Source: Mytilisepta virgata (Eukaryota > Mollusca > Bivalvia > Mytilida > Mytilidae). Taken from it: DNA of 64,000 nt. Each line of letters begins with the position of its first letter. The stretch's first letter is position 1. Location: the NCBI GenBank assembly GCA_028015205.1, contig CM051516.1, positions 53,324,230 through 53,388,229 on the forward strand, in the 5' to 3' direction. Positions 36,055-48,814 of this stretch are shown here, piece by piece. The notes under the pieces are model-generated. The model made no database searches. It was given only the letters and a program-made list of their open reading frames with translations, and was not told where the DNA came from. The position numbers and the translations under genes are program-made.

Positions 36055-36409
36055 TGGATGGATGAATTATTGTTTAACGTCCAGTGGCAACCAGGTGCAT
36101 ATCAGGACGAGAACATGTTGATATGATAATGAATATGATCCCTGCTTTGTACTAGACCGACACGCTAAGTCGGATTTTTAATGTGCTAGCTCAGGAGGTA
36201 ACTGTCCGCAGGAAGACATATCACCTCACACGGACACATTATACTGACTCCGAGCCGACCAGTCTTAGCTCTTACTCCTAGATGCCGCGTGCTTGGCGAA
36301 GAAGCAGCAAATACCAATTTTAATGTCTTTGGTTTGACCCGGCCGCGGATCGAACCCGCGACCTTTCGCACTCGGGGCGAGCACGCTACCACGAGACCAC
36401 CGAGGCGGT
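36055..36409 (-). mobile_element. tRNA-derived SINE with 13-bp target-site duplication
   Basis: On the minus strand the head reads CCTCGGTGGTCTCGTGGTAG (A-box-like) and GGTCGCGGGTTCGATCCGCG (B box). The body shares text with 34645-34805, and the tail ends GGACGTTAAACAATAATTCA and (ATCC)n. TGAACTGTTACGA flanks both sides (36042-36054 and 36410-36422). The head looks like a tRNA but lacks a foldable 3' half, so it is not a tRNA gene. Bivalve SINE families such as RUDI are possible relatives; this was not checked. Confidence 0.88.
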
Positions 36410-36859
36410 TGAACTGTTACGAAGTCTCCCAAACAAAGTAACTGATATCTCGAATACCTACCATTGTATTCAATAAATAATTTGTTTTTCAGAGACTGGA
36501 ATTGGGAAATTGTTCCTACAAGTTTATGCATAATGGATAGCTTACTTGAAAATCGTGATATGGGTATTTTTTGTTACCCAATTTTTACAATGTGCATTCG
36601 CTAGGTCTTGTCATGGGCAAAATGATTATCCCGGCCAGCAGTTTTGAAGCTATTCGGAAACACTGATGATACATCCAGTGTTTAAAGGGATGGGACATAA
36701 ACTCTGAGGATATCTGAGCTATTCACAACGAATAAAAATTTTATAATTAAGGGCCAAAGATCTCAACGTCTTTTGTCGATTTTTTACGAGGGAATACCCC
36801 GGACAATGTGTAAAATCATTTATTGCGTCTCCTTATAGGCAATTAGAAATACACGTGGT

Positions 36860-37760
36860 TACGGGGTATGGTTTATGAATTTTATTAAAGACTATTCGTG
36901 GAGGTGGGGATGAACCCTTGGGTAAATGAGGTATATATCAGTTCATGCGTTTTGTCATGGGGAATAAGAAAATATACGGTTTAGGTGTCGGGTTTCTTAC
37001 AGATTTTTAATTTTATATAATTTTATAGAAAATTTCTGAGATAATTGAACATTATTGATTTGATTGAAGTGGTGATAACCCCCTGGGGAAGCGAGGTACA
37101 TGTACGTGTCATTTGGTGCGTCTTACCATGGGGAATAAGAAAATATAAGGTTTAGGGGTGGGGATTTTAACGGTTTATGAGATAATTGAACATTATTGAT
37201 TTGATGGGAGTGGTGATAAAGCCCTGGGGAAGCGAGGTATGTGTCCTTTGGTGCGTCTTACCATGGGAAATAAGAAAATATATGGTTTAGGGGTGGGGAT
37301 TTCAACGGTTTATGAAATAATTGAACATAATGCATTTGATGAGAGTAGTGATAACCCCATGGGGAAGCGATTGGTGTGATAGGAGTGATGATACATGTAA
37401 CCCCCTGGGGGAAGCGAAGTATGTGTCATTTGGTGCGTCTTACCATGGGGAATAAGAAAATATAAGGTTTAGGGTGGGTATTTTTACGGTTTATGAGATA
37501 ATTGGACATTATTGATTTATGGGGGTGGGGATCACCCTACTGAAAGAATGGGGTACCTGTCGTTTATTGCGTCTTGTTACGGAGAAGAATAAAATATATG
37601 ATTTAAAGCTATCGATTTTAATTGCACATAAAATTTTTCAAAATAATCGACTTTGAGGGGTGGGTTTGACCCCCCTAGAGTAACGAAATATATGTCCTTT
37701 AATAGGTGTGGTCACGTTGTATAATAAAATATATGATATGAGATGGTTATTGGTCACTCT
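36860..37760 (+). repeat. Degenerate minisatellite, about six units
   Basis: A block like ACCATGGGGAATAAGAAAAT followed by GGTTTAGGGGTGGG recurs near 36955, 37127, 37259, 37442, 37565 and 37705. Spacing is about 123-183 bp because of indels. Each unit also holds CCCTGGGGAAGCGA-like text and ATAATTGAACATTATTGATT. Confidence 0.75.
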
Positions 37761-38032
37761 CGATGAAAAAAATTTCCCCATAGAGTCCTATAGTAAACCC
37801 TTAGCCTCTTTGAACTGCTCATTATACATCTCAGTGGCCCCCATAAAAAAAAATGAATAATATTAGGCACATCTAGAAACATTGATCTTTCATCATGGAA
37901 AATCTTAGATCCAAATCTCTTACGGTTATTGAGAACTCGAACGAAAAAATTGGAGAGGAAGAAAAAAATGCTCGATAAAAATCACAAATCAAAATCTATA
38001 AGTCTCCCACTTCGTTTGGGAGACTCACTAAA

Positions 38033-38160
38033 GACATACATAAACTAAACAAAAAAGAAAAAGGCAGCAGAGAAACTAAAGCACTACTGATATGAATTCC
38101 CACTAAAAATAGTGAGTGACATCAGCTGCTCCGGAAGGGTAAGAATGAACTTCTCAGCTT
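38033..38160 (-). repeat. Probable diverged Penelope-like 3' end, family B
   Basis: Plus-strand text GTGACATCAGCTGCTCCGGA and AGGGTAAG resembles the corresponding part of 50190-50515. No coding part remains. Confidence 0.4.
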
Positions 38161-38723
38161 GGTTTCCTTGACACTATGTATGTAGCCCAAGACGTTTCAC
38201 TCTAGAATTTCAGTATATTGCATAATACCTTGGTCGTCAAAATTGGTATCATAGAACACATATCACCTATAATATAAACAAACGTCTGAGGTAACACTCT
38301 ATCAATGAACTAAAACCAATAAACTTAATTTATTTCCTATCCCACGACTAACAATACGCCTACGGAGAAACATAACGATCAGTGTTGTTAAATCTTAACC
38401 TGGTCTACTGCCAATTTTGTTTTGAAAACTCTTTGCTGTGTAACGAGAATAATGTGGCTACAGTTTTGCTTTATTTCAATAAATATCAGTATACAATGAT
38501 ATACAAGTGGTAAAAATAAAACTTGATTAACTAAAGCCCTAATTTATCGATTTTCACACTTATTTTTTTAAAATGTTACAAAAATTTGGAAAAAAATTTG
38601 CTTCCCAGAGGAATAAATTTGTCTGGATGTAGTCTGGTTTTGTATCTGTTTTAACATTCTCGACCTGATTCACACGTATTGTATAGTGCTGGTATTTGGA
38701 ATGATATTCAATTGAGTAAAGCC

Positions 38724-39669
38724 TATGGCAAGCCGTTCTCGTCAAAACTATGTTTAAAACATTTTTCGAAAATTTTACACACTGAGAATTTAAAAAAAAA
38801 CACACTGAGATTAAAAAACCTAAAAATACACACTGAGAATAAGAAATTACACACTGAGATTTCATAAAGACGCATTGAGATTACGAAAAATGAAAAACAC
38901 ACGCTGAAAATTGAAAATTACACACTGAGAATTGAAAATTACACACTGAGATTTCAAAAAGACACACTGAGATGAAATAAACTGAAAAACACACACTGAG
39001 AATTTGAAATTACACACTGAGAATTTAAAATTACACACTGAGATTTGTGCGCATTTTTTATGCGCACATATCTTATTAGCATACGTAATCTTAATCTATT
39101 ACAAGCTTAAAACAACTAGGCGACAGAACTCGTTAGTCCTTCACTCTGACGCCGAATGTTTTATAAAATACATTAGAAATACAACGTAAAAGACCAATAG
39201 AACAAGAAAAATACCCACTTTCTCTCTTTACAAAATATAACCAGAGACGGCATGTATTATATGTCTTGAAATTTATTATGAATGTTGGTTGAAGGAACCG
39301 CATTTCATTATAATGACAAAAGTTCTAGAGACCAAGATATTAATCTGTTGAATTATTCATCTCATGAATATTCATTAGTAATTTGCATATTAATCTCAAT
39401 GTGTATTTTTGAAATCTCATTGTGTAATTAACAATTCTCAATGTGTGTTTTCCAATTTATTTCATCTCAATGTGTCTTTTTAAAATCTCAGTGTGTAATT
39501 TTAATTTCTCAATGTGTGTTTTTCATTTTTTTTAATCTCAGTGTGTAATTTTAAAATCTCAGTGTGTAATTTCGATTTCTCAGTGTGTTATTTTAGGTTT
39601 TTAAATCTCAGTGTGTATTTGTTTCGAAAAAGGGTTTAAACATAGTTTTGACGAGAACGGCTTGCCATA
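38724..39669. mobile_element. Fold-back element with mirror-image motif arrays
   Basis: 946 bp. Ends TATGGCAAGCCGTTCTCGTC and GACGAGAACGGCTTGCCATA are perfect inverted repeats continuing through AAAACTATGTTTAAA. The 6-bp duplication AAAGCC flanks both sides (38718-38723, 39670-39675). The left arm holds about 12 copies of ACACACTGAGA (some variant) between 38776 and 39045, spaced 20-21 or 29-30 bp. The right arm holds about 10 complementary TCTCAxTGTGT copies from 39393 to 39615. The centre is unique AT-rich sequence opening with the hairpin TGTGCGCAT-TTTT-ATGCGCACA. No transposase. Superfamily unassigned. Confidence 0.9.
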
Positions 39670-39675
39670 AAAGCC

Positions 39676-41802
39676 ACTGTTGGTAGAAACCAAGGTATCT
39701 TATTCACTAACTCAGTATAAATAGAAAGTGATTAAACAATTGATAATGCAACATTATCTAGAATTTTTTTCATGAAGCAACGTTGACGTTATATTAGAAA
39801 ACAGTAGCATATAACGTCGTAGAAGTATGTGGGCAGCAAAAAATAGTGTTGTCATCGGTTTGGAGCAATGTTACTGTTCCGGTTCTGATTATAATTTGCT
39901 AAGACAATTTATTACATAATGATTTTACAGAGATAATCTAATTGGTATGTATGCGGTCACATGATATTCAGTTTATTTTGATATTGTTTGATTAAAAACC
40001 ATATTGAATCCTTTCACTTTCGCTTTCAATCAAGTGGCATTCACGCGGGTTCTTTTTCAAGCCGTCCAATCATAATAATTTTTGTTTCATTCATCATCCA
40101 ACGAGATTCGTTTTATCTTCAGCGCTTTGAATAACAGAAACAAATGTCAGACTGAAAGAACGGTCGCAGACGTAAACCAAGATAAGTAAAATTATGGCGG
40201 TGGTACAAGGTTATTTTTCGTGCAACGTATTTGCAGTGTTTTATTTCACTTTTTTCCATTTTGATGGTAGATAATCGTTTGTTTCGTGCAAATAGTTTAA
40301 ACTGCAATTGCCGGTACAAGGTGCATGTCTTCGTTTTAATTTTTCGTTCATCATGTATGACATTTTTCATGTTCACCTGTATATACTCCCACCCTTTGTA
40401 TGAACCGAATAAAGTTGAAATCATGTTGAAAACTGTATCATGCGAACAACACAGTCAATAATTTAACTGATTATTTAAGTGAAAAGGAAACGATTTCTTA
40501 GCCTTGCATGTTTTATGCAAAATAAATCATTTCAATTCGATTATTGAAATTAAAGTTTTTTGTAATAATAAGAAATTCGTAATTTTGCAATATAACACAA
40601 AACCTAGAAAAATCCCTACTCAAAAGATCTTCTGAAATTGCATTTATGTATATTTATCCCACTTTTGATTAAAAAATTTGTATAATATCACACGTGAGGC
40701 AAATGGATAACTAATATTACACTTGTTTATACTTCAGTACATCTTAACAAACTGGTACATGTATATAAAATCGTTTGGCTGAATTTACACAATAATATGA
40801 AAATACAAGAATATATAGGTTACATATTATTATATTCCATTGAAAAGTAATGTATTTCATCCTAATACATGTAACGTAGTAGAAGCCAATTTTTAAATAA
40901 AAACTTAGTTGCTTAGGTTGTTGTTTCATATGTTCGCCTTGTCTATGGCATCTCACCTGGATAATACCACGGTTTTGTGAAGTTTATGATTGTATTTATT
41001 ATTGCTCGGCAAAAAAAAATATTTTAAAGGTAAGTTGATATACAATTGAAGGTTCCTTTGCCAGTTTGTTTTCGTCGTTCGCAATGTTCATGATATTGTA
41101 CTATTACTCTGTCTGTAATAACAATAAACTCTAGTGCAAAAGCAGGTAGATTTTCCACCATATAATAACTCATGAAAAATGAATAAACATTACGCACATT
41201 ATCTATGACGAAGATTGGTTTGGCATCCCTTTCCTGGCGTTTTACGTTATTGTTTTTCAATTTCATACATTCTGATTTTTGCTCCCAGTATCACCAACAC
41301 TAGACTTGAAAATGCATTAATTTTGTTGTCTTGTAATTGTGTATTAATTGATATGTATATTGACTAAGGTTTGCTGTAGGCACTTAATCTTTAACGGTGT
41401 TTATGTAATTGTATGATAATAAGACAGTAATCAGGAAACATCTGCCACATTCATCAGATAAGATATAAATATATATATTGAAGCATTTATCATGCAGAAC
41501 ATTTGGATTCAAACCGCAATCTAGAGCACTAGCACTTATAATATCATGGCAAGATATAAATAATAGCAAATCAATAAAATCTTCCAAATGAACAGGTTTT
41601 GTAAAGAACGGATTCTTATACGAATTTTTAATTATCAAAAGAAAAACAAAGGAAGTACAAAGATTTGAATCATTTGAAATTACCTGATATTTCGGAAATT
41701 TGAAGAAAAAATAGAAATTTGTCATTGTATTATTGAAAGCTGACTTGTTGTCAAACCTGGTAACAAAAGAATTGCTTTAGGTCTATAATGAGGTTCATGT
41801 AA
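39676..41802. other. No gene seen
   Basis: AT-rich sequence with only short chance frames (for example minus-strand 40119-40424 and 41384-41725) lacking motifs or splice-supported continuity. Confidence 0.4.
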
Positions 41803-42316
41803 TTAAGGTAGATCGATACTAATATTTTTAGCAGATAGATTTTCCTATTTTTTTGCATGCAGGATGTTTGATGGATATACTTTGAAATTTAAATTTAAAA
41901 AACATGGGTCACCGTTCTTGATTTTGAGATAATTGAGTCTTAATTTTGGTAAATTTTAAATAGATTATATGGGGAAAATCTAAATTTCTCTTACAATGAA
42001 ATAACTGGCAGATAGAATTTTTTATAAAAATGTGAAAAAAAAACTCTTATGTGACATGCTTTCATGTTCTTAAAAGAAAAATTTGGTTCACCGTTCATAT
42101 TTTCTTGCTATTTCCAAAAAACTAAAATTTCCTTTACATTGCATTAGAAAAATTGTCCGCCAATTATCTCCTCTGAAAAGGATTCTTTTTTAAAATAAAA
42201 TTTTGCGATTTTGCTTTTTTGTGCATTTTTGTCAATTTTTTATTTAAATAAACTTAAGATATAAATACTAGTTACTCGAAAGAGACGCCCAGTGTATAAG
42301 GTATGATCTACCTTAA
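41803..42316. repeat. MITE with 12-bp perfect terminal inverted repeats
   Basis: TTAAGGTAGATC at 41803-41814 and GATCTACCTTAA at 42305-42316. The next bases are partly complementary (ATAC / GTAT). About 514 bp, AT-rich, non-coding. A TTAA target site is possible because TTAA starts each end. Confidence 0.65.
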
Positions 42317-44380
42317 AAGATAAAGAATAACGAAAATGAATTTGCTTTCCAACAAAAAATACTACGGTACGCCATAATAAAGCAAAACCAGTGAGCATTT
42401 GGCATTATTACGTTACACATGCTGAAGGATTATCAAGATTCAAACAGAACCAGATACATTGTACAATGTATGTGTAAAAGATATGAGTGCTAATTAAATT
42501 CCACTGCTCAACTGGGTTCAAATGGGATCTCTACCTACATTAAAATTTGTCACAAAAGCGACATTATATCAACTCTCCCGGGACAATGGATCGACTTCCA
42601 ATTTAACTGCAAAACAAAAGAAAATGCAATGTTTTCTTTCAGTTCCACATGCCTATGACTTTGTGATATACATCACATACATATAGATTCAACGGATTTA
42701 TAAAGTTTAGGCAATATCTTTTCGTCGGTGATTTGTCTTGCATAACACTTGGAAATCATATTAGACTTCTATTTGTATTCCATTATTCCACTGATAGTTG
42801 TAGAATAAATACGCCAGTCATATCAATATATCGTTGTTTAGCTCAAAAAATTAAATCAGTTGATGCAGACAGACTAAAAATTTCATTAATTCATCACCCC
42901 CATTCGTATTTGAAACGAAAATATACAATAGAATAATATTTTAATGATCTTTTTAGCTGTTTCGTAATAAAAATAGATTTGTAATTTCAAAAGAAGCGTT
43001 TTGTACTAATGTATTCAATTTATAACATTATTTTCAGAAACTAATTCTTCAAAGAAGTAATCTTTCATCATTGTAACTTTGCAATTACATAACCTCTACC
43101 TGGAACATCTGTTTTCATAATTGGTTATACCGAATTACCGGTTACAGATAGGAAACTGTCAGAACAACATACTCCAAGGGCTCAGAAATCACTCGGATGT
43201 CAGGAAGAAACGCAGTACCTACAGATCCTTGCAATCATTTATTAATTATCTCAGATCTTTTTTTTTTTATCAAGGTCTAAAGTTAAAACATAAATGCTAT
43301 CAAAACTGTTCTTTATTATAATAAAATATGAAAAGTGTCATGGTATAATAAATTGATTACGACTTAATTGCCATGATCAAAACCAGAATGCTGCCTACTG
43401 AGTCAATGCCACAATATATCAGGCATACATATGTTTGATTAGAATAATGCGCCAGCCAAACTAATCTTACTTTGTATGATCAAATTTAAACCAAAACATC
43501 ATAATAATACCGTTCGTATCTATTGTTTTCTACAATGTAAATTACTTATTAAGAGATGATACATTGAGGAGTTTATTTCACACTATCAACTTGCACGAGT
43601 TTGTACATGTATGTTTGCTCTTTGTCGATGTCTGTATTACAAATAGAATACACTAAGATGGTCAATAATTATATGAAAAGCAAGACATATCATTCCACAT
43701 GTACAAATGTTCGAAATAAATAAATAATAATAATAATAAAAAAAAAAAAAAAAAAAAAAAAAAAACAAACAAAGACAATGTGATGCCCCCCGCACTAAAC
43801 CAACCGCAGTGCAATTAACCTCAAATCATTCAAAATGTTGCAGAATAACGTTTAAAATTCATGTTGTTGTGTCTGGGAGACACAAATGATTCCCCCGAAT
43901 ATCCCTGTTTCAAAGGAGTATGTACACTTTGGTACTTATAAAGTCTGTGGATTTTCTGTAAACCTGTTGGCTTCATTAGCCACATAATCTACAATGTCTA
44001 TTAAATGCAATAAAATAATTAATATTACTGTTGTGAACGACGTTTCCCTTTGTTATATGTACAAACCGGCACCCTCTTTTATTCAGTATTTTGTTTTGTT
44101 TTGATAATAATGCACTTTAAAAATTTATTAATATACAGGTATACAGAAGGGTCCATAAATCTTAAATACGAGTTGGAACGTGAATAACAAAATCTGAAAG
44201 TTCAATAATTACATTTAAAATAATTGAGGACTATACTCTCAATGCTAAAATTTGACACAAAATGACATTGTTCAATTACCTTCCTAAAAGGTTAAAATTG
44301 ACAAAAATGTAATCCCTGATAATATGCACCTCTTCAATATGTGTACAAACATCCTGCAAAATGAGACGTTCCTAGTATTA
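42317..44380. other. No gene seen
   Basis: AT-rich, with an (AAT)n/A-run near 43720-43765. Short frames at 42733-42936 and 43121-43321 carry no recognisable domain. Confidence 0.35.
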
Positions 44381-44389
44381 AATCTTTAG

Positions 44390-44512
44390 GAGGAGTTATG
44401 CAGACAAAACATATACCTTGAATGGGACGGACAAATAGACGAACGGACTAACGGACGAACGGATGGACAGGGGTAAAACAATATCCCCCCACTTGTAGTT
44501 GCGGGGGAATAT
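44390..44512 (+). repeat. Dispersed-repeat 3' end with terminal hairpin
   Basis: A GGACGGAC / ACGGACGAACGG-type run leads to AATATCCCCCC-ACTTGTAGTT-GCGGGGGAATAT, a hairpin end like that of many bivalve short elements. The left end was not found. Confidence 0.5.
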
Positions 44513-44861
44513 AAAACGACAATGCATGAATTGTGACTACCAGTTGAATGATGAGAGAGTTGAGTAGGATGGTTAACGTAGACTTGCTTACTGTTGAAAT
44601 TAGCATACCCTTTTTGACATTTACAGAATCGGTCGTTTACGTTCTAGGAGATATCCTTAAACGGCACATAATATGTTCCATGGCCAGGCATTCCCTTTAA
44701 TTACCTACATGAACAAAACAAGATTCACTACCATTATTACCATTCATGTGTTACTTGACATAAATGGCCTTGAAGCACAATTTCGTTCATAAATCATAAA
44801 AATTTAGTTTATATTAGTGCTACTTTATTTGTTTTACTGTATTAAATCTATGATACCAATT

Positions 44862-44953
44862 TGATGCAAAAGATGAGATGAGCATATGTCATAGATTTAC
44901 GACTCATCAGTTGTTGTTCTGAAGGCCTAAAACGTTGAAAACCAAAACAATAA
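44862..44953 (-). repeat. Decayed hammerhead-type repeat, family 2, copy 2
   Basis: The minus strand keeps CTGATGA (44904-44910 complement) and surrounding text shared with 5793-5870, but the GAAA position reads GACA and stem pairing is poor. Probably not an active ribozyme. Confidence 0.4.
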
Positions 44954-45644
44954 TCTAAAACATTCAAGAGCCGAAAGGGTAAAATTAAAAACATCCAAGG
45001 ACATAGCTATACACTCCCTACTTTTCACAAACTTTAACTTCTTTGTAACTTTAAATCTTAAGTATTCCAGGTTGTATAGAAATAAAATGTTTCAGCGTAT
45101 TGCCTAAACTGGAATTCGTGGGGGTCAAAAGGAGCAACAAATATATTTCGAAAGCTTATTGAAATATCGACATAAAATTTCGTTGCATCCTTGAATATGT
45201 CAAATATCGTGCTGGGTACCGGTGATTGATCATAGAACCGAACTTCCTAGTGCGTTTCCAGATGGTGGATAGGGGAGATCATATCGTTGGGATGTTGTAG
45301 GGTAATTTTGAACTGATAAAGTGTCAGTAGACCATACATGCGTGATGTGTTTGAAGACTGCCACATCCGGTTGAGGCTACGCCAGAAAACAGTATACTAT
45401 AGGAGAAGGAATATTTTCAAACTGGGCCATCCGATAAAGTATTAATTCTTCCTCTTACACAAATGTATTTGGTGCTTTGAACCGTCTCAATTTTAAAAAT
45501 AGGAGCACCTTTTCAATACAGACTGAACTAACCTGGTTTCATCATAACAATTATGTCATTTTATTGGTTTACAAAGCTTGTATCATCATCTATTTTGGTA
45601 ATATATTTAATATTTTAGGTTATGAGTACTTCTTGTTTTAAAGT

Positions 45645-45780
45645 AAGTATGGTTTTTGGTCTTCCAAATATTTCGGTTTTAAAGCTGCTGATGAGAGGTA
45701 ACTCCTTGAAATGCGTCGTATACAGCATAGTATAAATTTACATTATATCTAATATCAGTATCTTTGGATTGTTATTTTGT
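45645..45780 (+). repeat. Hammerhead-bearing dispersed repeat, copy B
   Basis: Same ~120-bp unit as 2967-3087 and 59453-59573, with small differences. Confidence 0.8.
45682..45728 (+). ncRNA. Type I hammerhead ribozyme motif (copy B)
   Basis: CTGATGA at 45688-45694, stem II GAGG/CCTT, GAAA, stem III ATGC-GTC-GTAT, predicted cut between 45722 and 45723, stem I AAGCTG against CAGCAT with one mismatch. All core residues are intact. Confidence 0.75.
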
Positions 45781-46746
45781 ATCATTAAGGAAACACTAAG
45801 CAACAAACTTTAACTCTAACATTGTCGAGGAGACAAGAAAATAGTTGCCTAAGTATATGAGACACATTTTAAAATTATGCTTTTATGTCTTCTGGTTATA
45901 TTTCTGTATTTAGTTTTCATTGTCTTTTACTGTTCTATGGAGATCGCCTCTTCTTAGAATTTTGACCTTATGTACATAACTTGTATATGTAACTCACTGC
46001 TTTGGTATCATTTTGCCATTTTTATCTATTTTTATTTTTTCTAAAATGAGAAAATCATAATCCTAGTTTAATACATTTAGTTTATTTCAACATTTCTACA
46101 GTGTCGATAGTTAAAATAACAAAATTTTCACATAGAATCGAAGGTTTAAATATCTCAACTGCAAAATTACGATTAATATCTAATGGCAAAGTATGAGGTC
46201 TACATCTTTAGATAAATTACTATTTAGCATCATTTGTTTGCAACTAAATGTTAGCAGCAGATGCCAGAAAAGTAAGAATACACTTCTTAACTTAATTCAT
46301 CTGCTTCTTCAACGTGATAAAAACCAGAACTGTAAGCATTAAAATAACGTAAGCATAAATTTCTTAGATGTATAATTTTTCTCAAGAGATTCAACCTCAA
46401 AGGTGCAATGTTTATCTATACATTTTTGGCCTACATGCAATACAAACTCTACAACTGTTCACTGCAATAATACGAGTTTATATTCAACCCTAAGTACGTT
46501 GAGATTAACGATGCATTCAAAGCAAGATGTATCTATAAATTGTATGTAAAAAGAATCTATTTTGCACTGATTGATCAGGTGTATACATATCATTGTTGAA
46601 CAATAGGGTTTATCTACACATACATGTATGGATACATTTTATGTGGTGTAAGTCGAGACAAATTCAACCGAATAATACATTATTGTATATAAATAATATG
46701 TAGCCTTGTAGCTTTGGGCTACAAAGATTTACAGAGCACAGCTAAA

Positions 46747-47045
46747 AGTAAAGTCAAAAAATACCAAAGGGATATTCGAAGGAGAGAAAAATCGTAACAA
46801 CTAACAAACTCCGGAGAACAACGAAGAAAAGACCAAAACAATACATGCATTACAATTAAAAACTAAAAACGTATGAACAACATAGACCCCACCAAAAAAA
46901 AGGGCGGGGGGGGGGGGGGTAGACTCAGGTGATTCGGAAGAGTAAGCAGTCTCTGCTCCCTGCAGGACACCCGCCATGCTGCCCATGTCAAATCCGGTAT
47001 AAGGAAGGGATAATATCAATGGAACAGGTCCATTTTTATTTGGGA
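46747..47045 (-). mobile_element. Penelope-like element family A, 5'-truncated 3' end
   Basis: The minus strand contains the last RT codons (ending KMDLFH, then stop near 47020) and the complete ~270-bp 3' UTR found at 9068-9242 plus 14511-14590. It shows what the LTR insertion site looked like before insertion. A G-run at about 46907-46919 is an expanded homopolymer. Confidence 0.7.
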
Positions 47046-47084
47046 AACGATTTGTTCATACCTGTCAACCAAGTCAATAAAAGA

Positions 47085-47290
47085 TATTAGGTTCTATTTT
47101 TAAATAGATAATAAAACGGATAACTGGAAGGTCAACAATGACACGCTATCCAATCGATAAATCTTCAAATAAAAACATCATAAAACAGCACAAAACCAAA
47201 AATGCAGAATCAAAAGAGAGTCAGGGTTAAACAGATTTTATGGGTTACCAAACCAACCTCTTATCTATCCTGACCCTCTGATATTAAATT
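47085..47290 (-). repeat. Dispersed repeat R5, copy 3 (diverged)
   Basis: The minus strand shares GGATAGATAAG, the CTGACTCTC block and TCCxTTTTxTT with 55545-55775. Weaker match than copy 1. Confidence 0.45.
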
Positions 47291-48811
47291 CAATGGATAG
47301 CACATTGTAACATGAAAGACTAGCAGTGATGTACCAATCAATTAAGGCCAATTCCCATATAACGTACAACATAATTGAAGAGCTGTAGTCTACATTTATA
47401 TCACGATTGCTGGTAAATTTTTTCGTATATTTCGTAAAAGTAAAAAGCTAATGTCTGATGTCAGAGTACAAATTTTACACATATCGCCTTTATTTGTATG
47501 GTTCTTTTAAAAATTTAATAAAGAAGCAAGCATTAAAATAACATAAGCACTGGTCCTATAGATAGCTGCTGTTTCTTAAGTGGATTTTCCTCAGAGGTAA
47601 AACTCGAAAGTAAACAGTTCCACAGATTTTATCACACCTCCAATAATCAAAGAAAATACACTCTATACCATATGATGTTGCAAATAAGATCATAGAGTGC
47701 TTACATGATTTCAAAATAAAAAAAACAAAATGGATAAAAGAAAGGGTCAACAATGACAACCAATTACCCCATCCGTACGATAGAACTATAAATTTAAAGT
47801 GCAAAATATCGAAACAACAACGATTCATAGTATTCTTGACTTGGAAAAACACTGAACAGTGCTGGGGTTATATATGTTTGTTTTACTTTTCAAACTACAG
47901 TGTGACTAAACCTGCATCTTACTTTCAGCAGGACAAACTATTTCACCCGTAAAGATTACCGCTTGACCTATATTATCCATTTTTTATATTCTTAACTAGC
48001 ATTTTTTATTATTCATTCAGTTTTGTTTTATTAAGATGTACATTTACACCTTTCCAAAGAACTAAAATGATGAATAAACATATATTGTTGCGCACCGTAC
48101 ATCTTTTAATTTTCACCTGGGTATATTCTATAGTATATATACTATATTCAAGTGAAAACAGGATGAAGGGGGTCTTGCATTTTTTATCTAGCCTATGAAA
48201 TACCATAAAAATAGAAAAACTAATCAATTTCGTTTCTGTTTCTGAGCTCCTCTTCACGTTAAAGGAATCGAGTGATAACTCAATAGCTTACAGATGAAAG
48301 CCAGATCATGATGGTACTCGAGTCGCCGAAATTCTAAAAATCATTCAAAACTGCAAATACTGTCATTCCGTTGTCTGTCAAAAACATGAAATATTTTTCA
48401 ACCATGTGGCACTATCTACATGCGTAGATGCATGTTTTAACAACGTGTGCTGTACATATTTATATGCATCTGTGTACATGTTATAATTTTGTTGACCCAT
48501 ATACATGTACTTGTAAAGTTTTCTAAAATCTCAGAATATTAAAAATTAACAAGTTATATATCTGATGAAATGCTAAAAATGCAACCATCTTGTAGAAATA
48601 AAAAAATACTTTTTGTTTATGTTATTAATATAAATGTTCAGAACATATCATCTAATAAATATCTTTCTCATCTAGAAACATTTAATAGATTTCACCAATT
48701 TCAAAAACAGTATTGACTCTGGTAGTAATCGAATATATTATGCTATATGTATGCGTAATGCTACTGGCGATATGCTAAAAGGTCTGAGTGACAGCCACAT
48801 GCTGGAAATCA
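47291..48811. other. 3' flank of the Ras-like gene, no other gene seen
   Basis: AT-rich sequence downstream of the GTPase stop codon on the minus strand; it probably includes the 3' UTR. Minus-strand AATAAA (TTTATT on plus) occurs near 48006. No reliable transcript end can be set. Confidence 0.35.
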
Positions 48812-48814
48812 TTG

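Noticed and set aside
36055..36409. A genuine tRNA gene on the minus strand
   Set aside because: A and B boxes are present, but sequence after the B box does not complete an acceptor stem; it continues into a SINE body with a target duplication.
38776..39045. CRISPR array
   Set aside because: The motif is only ~11 bp, the spacers are AT-rich and similar in composition, and the copies mirror each other within a transposon having a target duplication. The genome is eukaryotic.
43735..43765. Poly(A) tail of a processed gene
   Set aside because: It follows an (AAT)n stretch, has no upstream coding sequence, and is best seen as a simple repeat.
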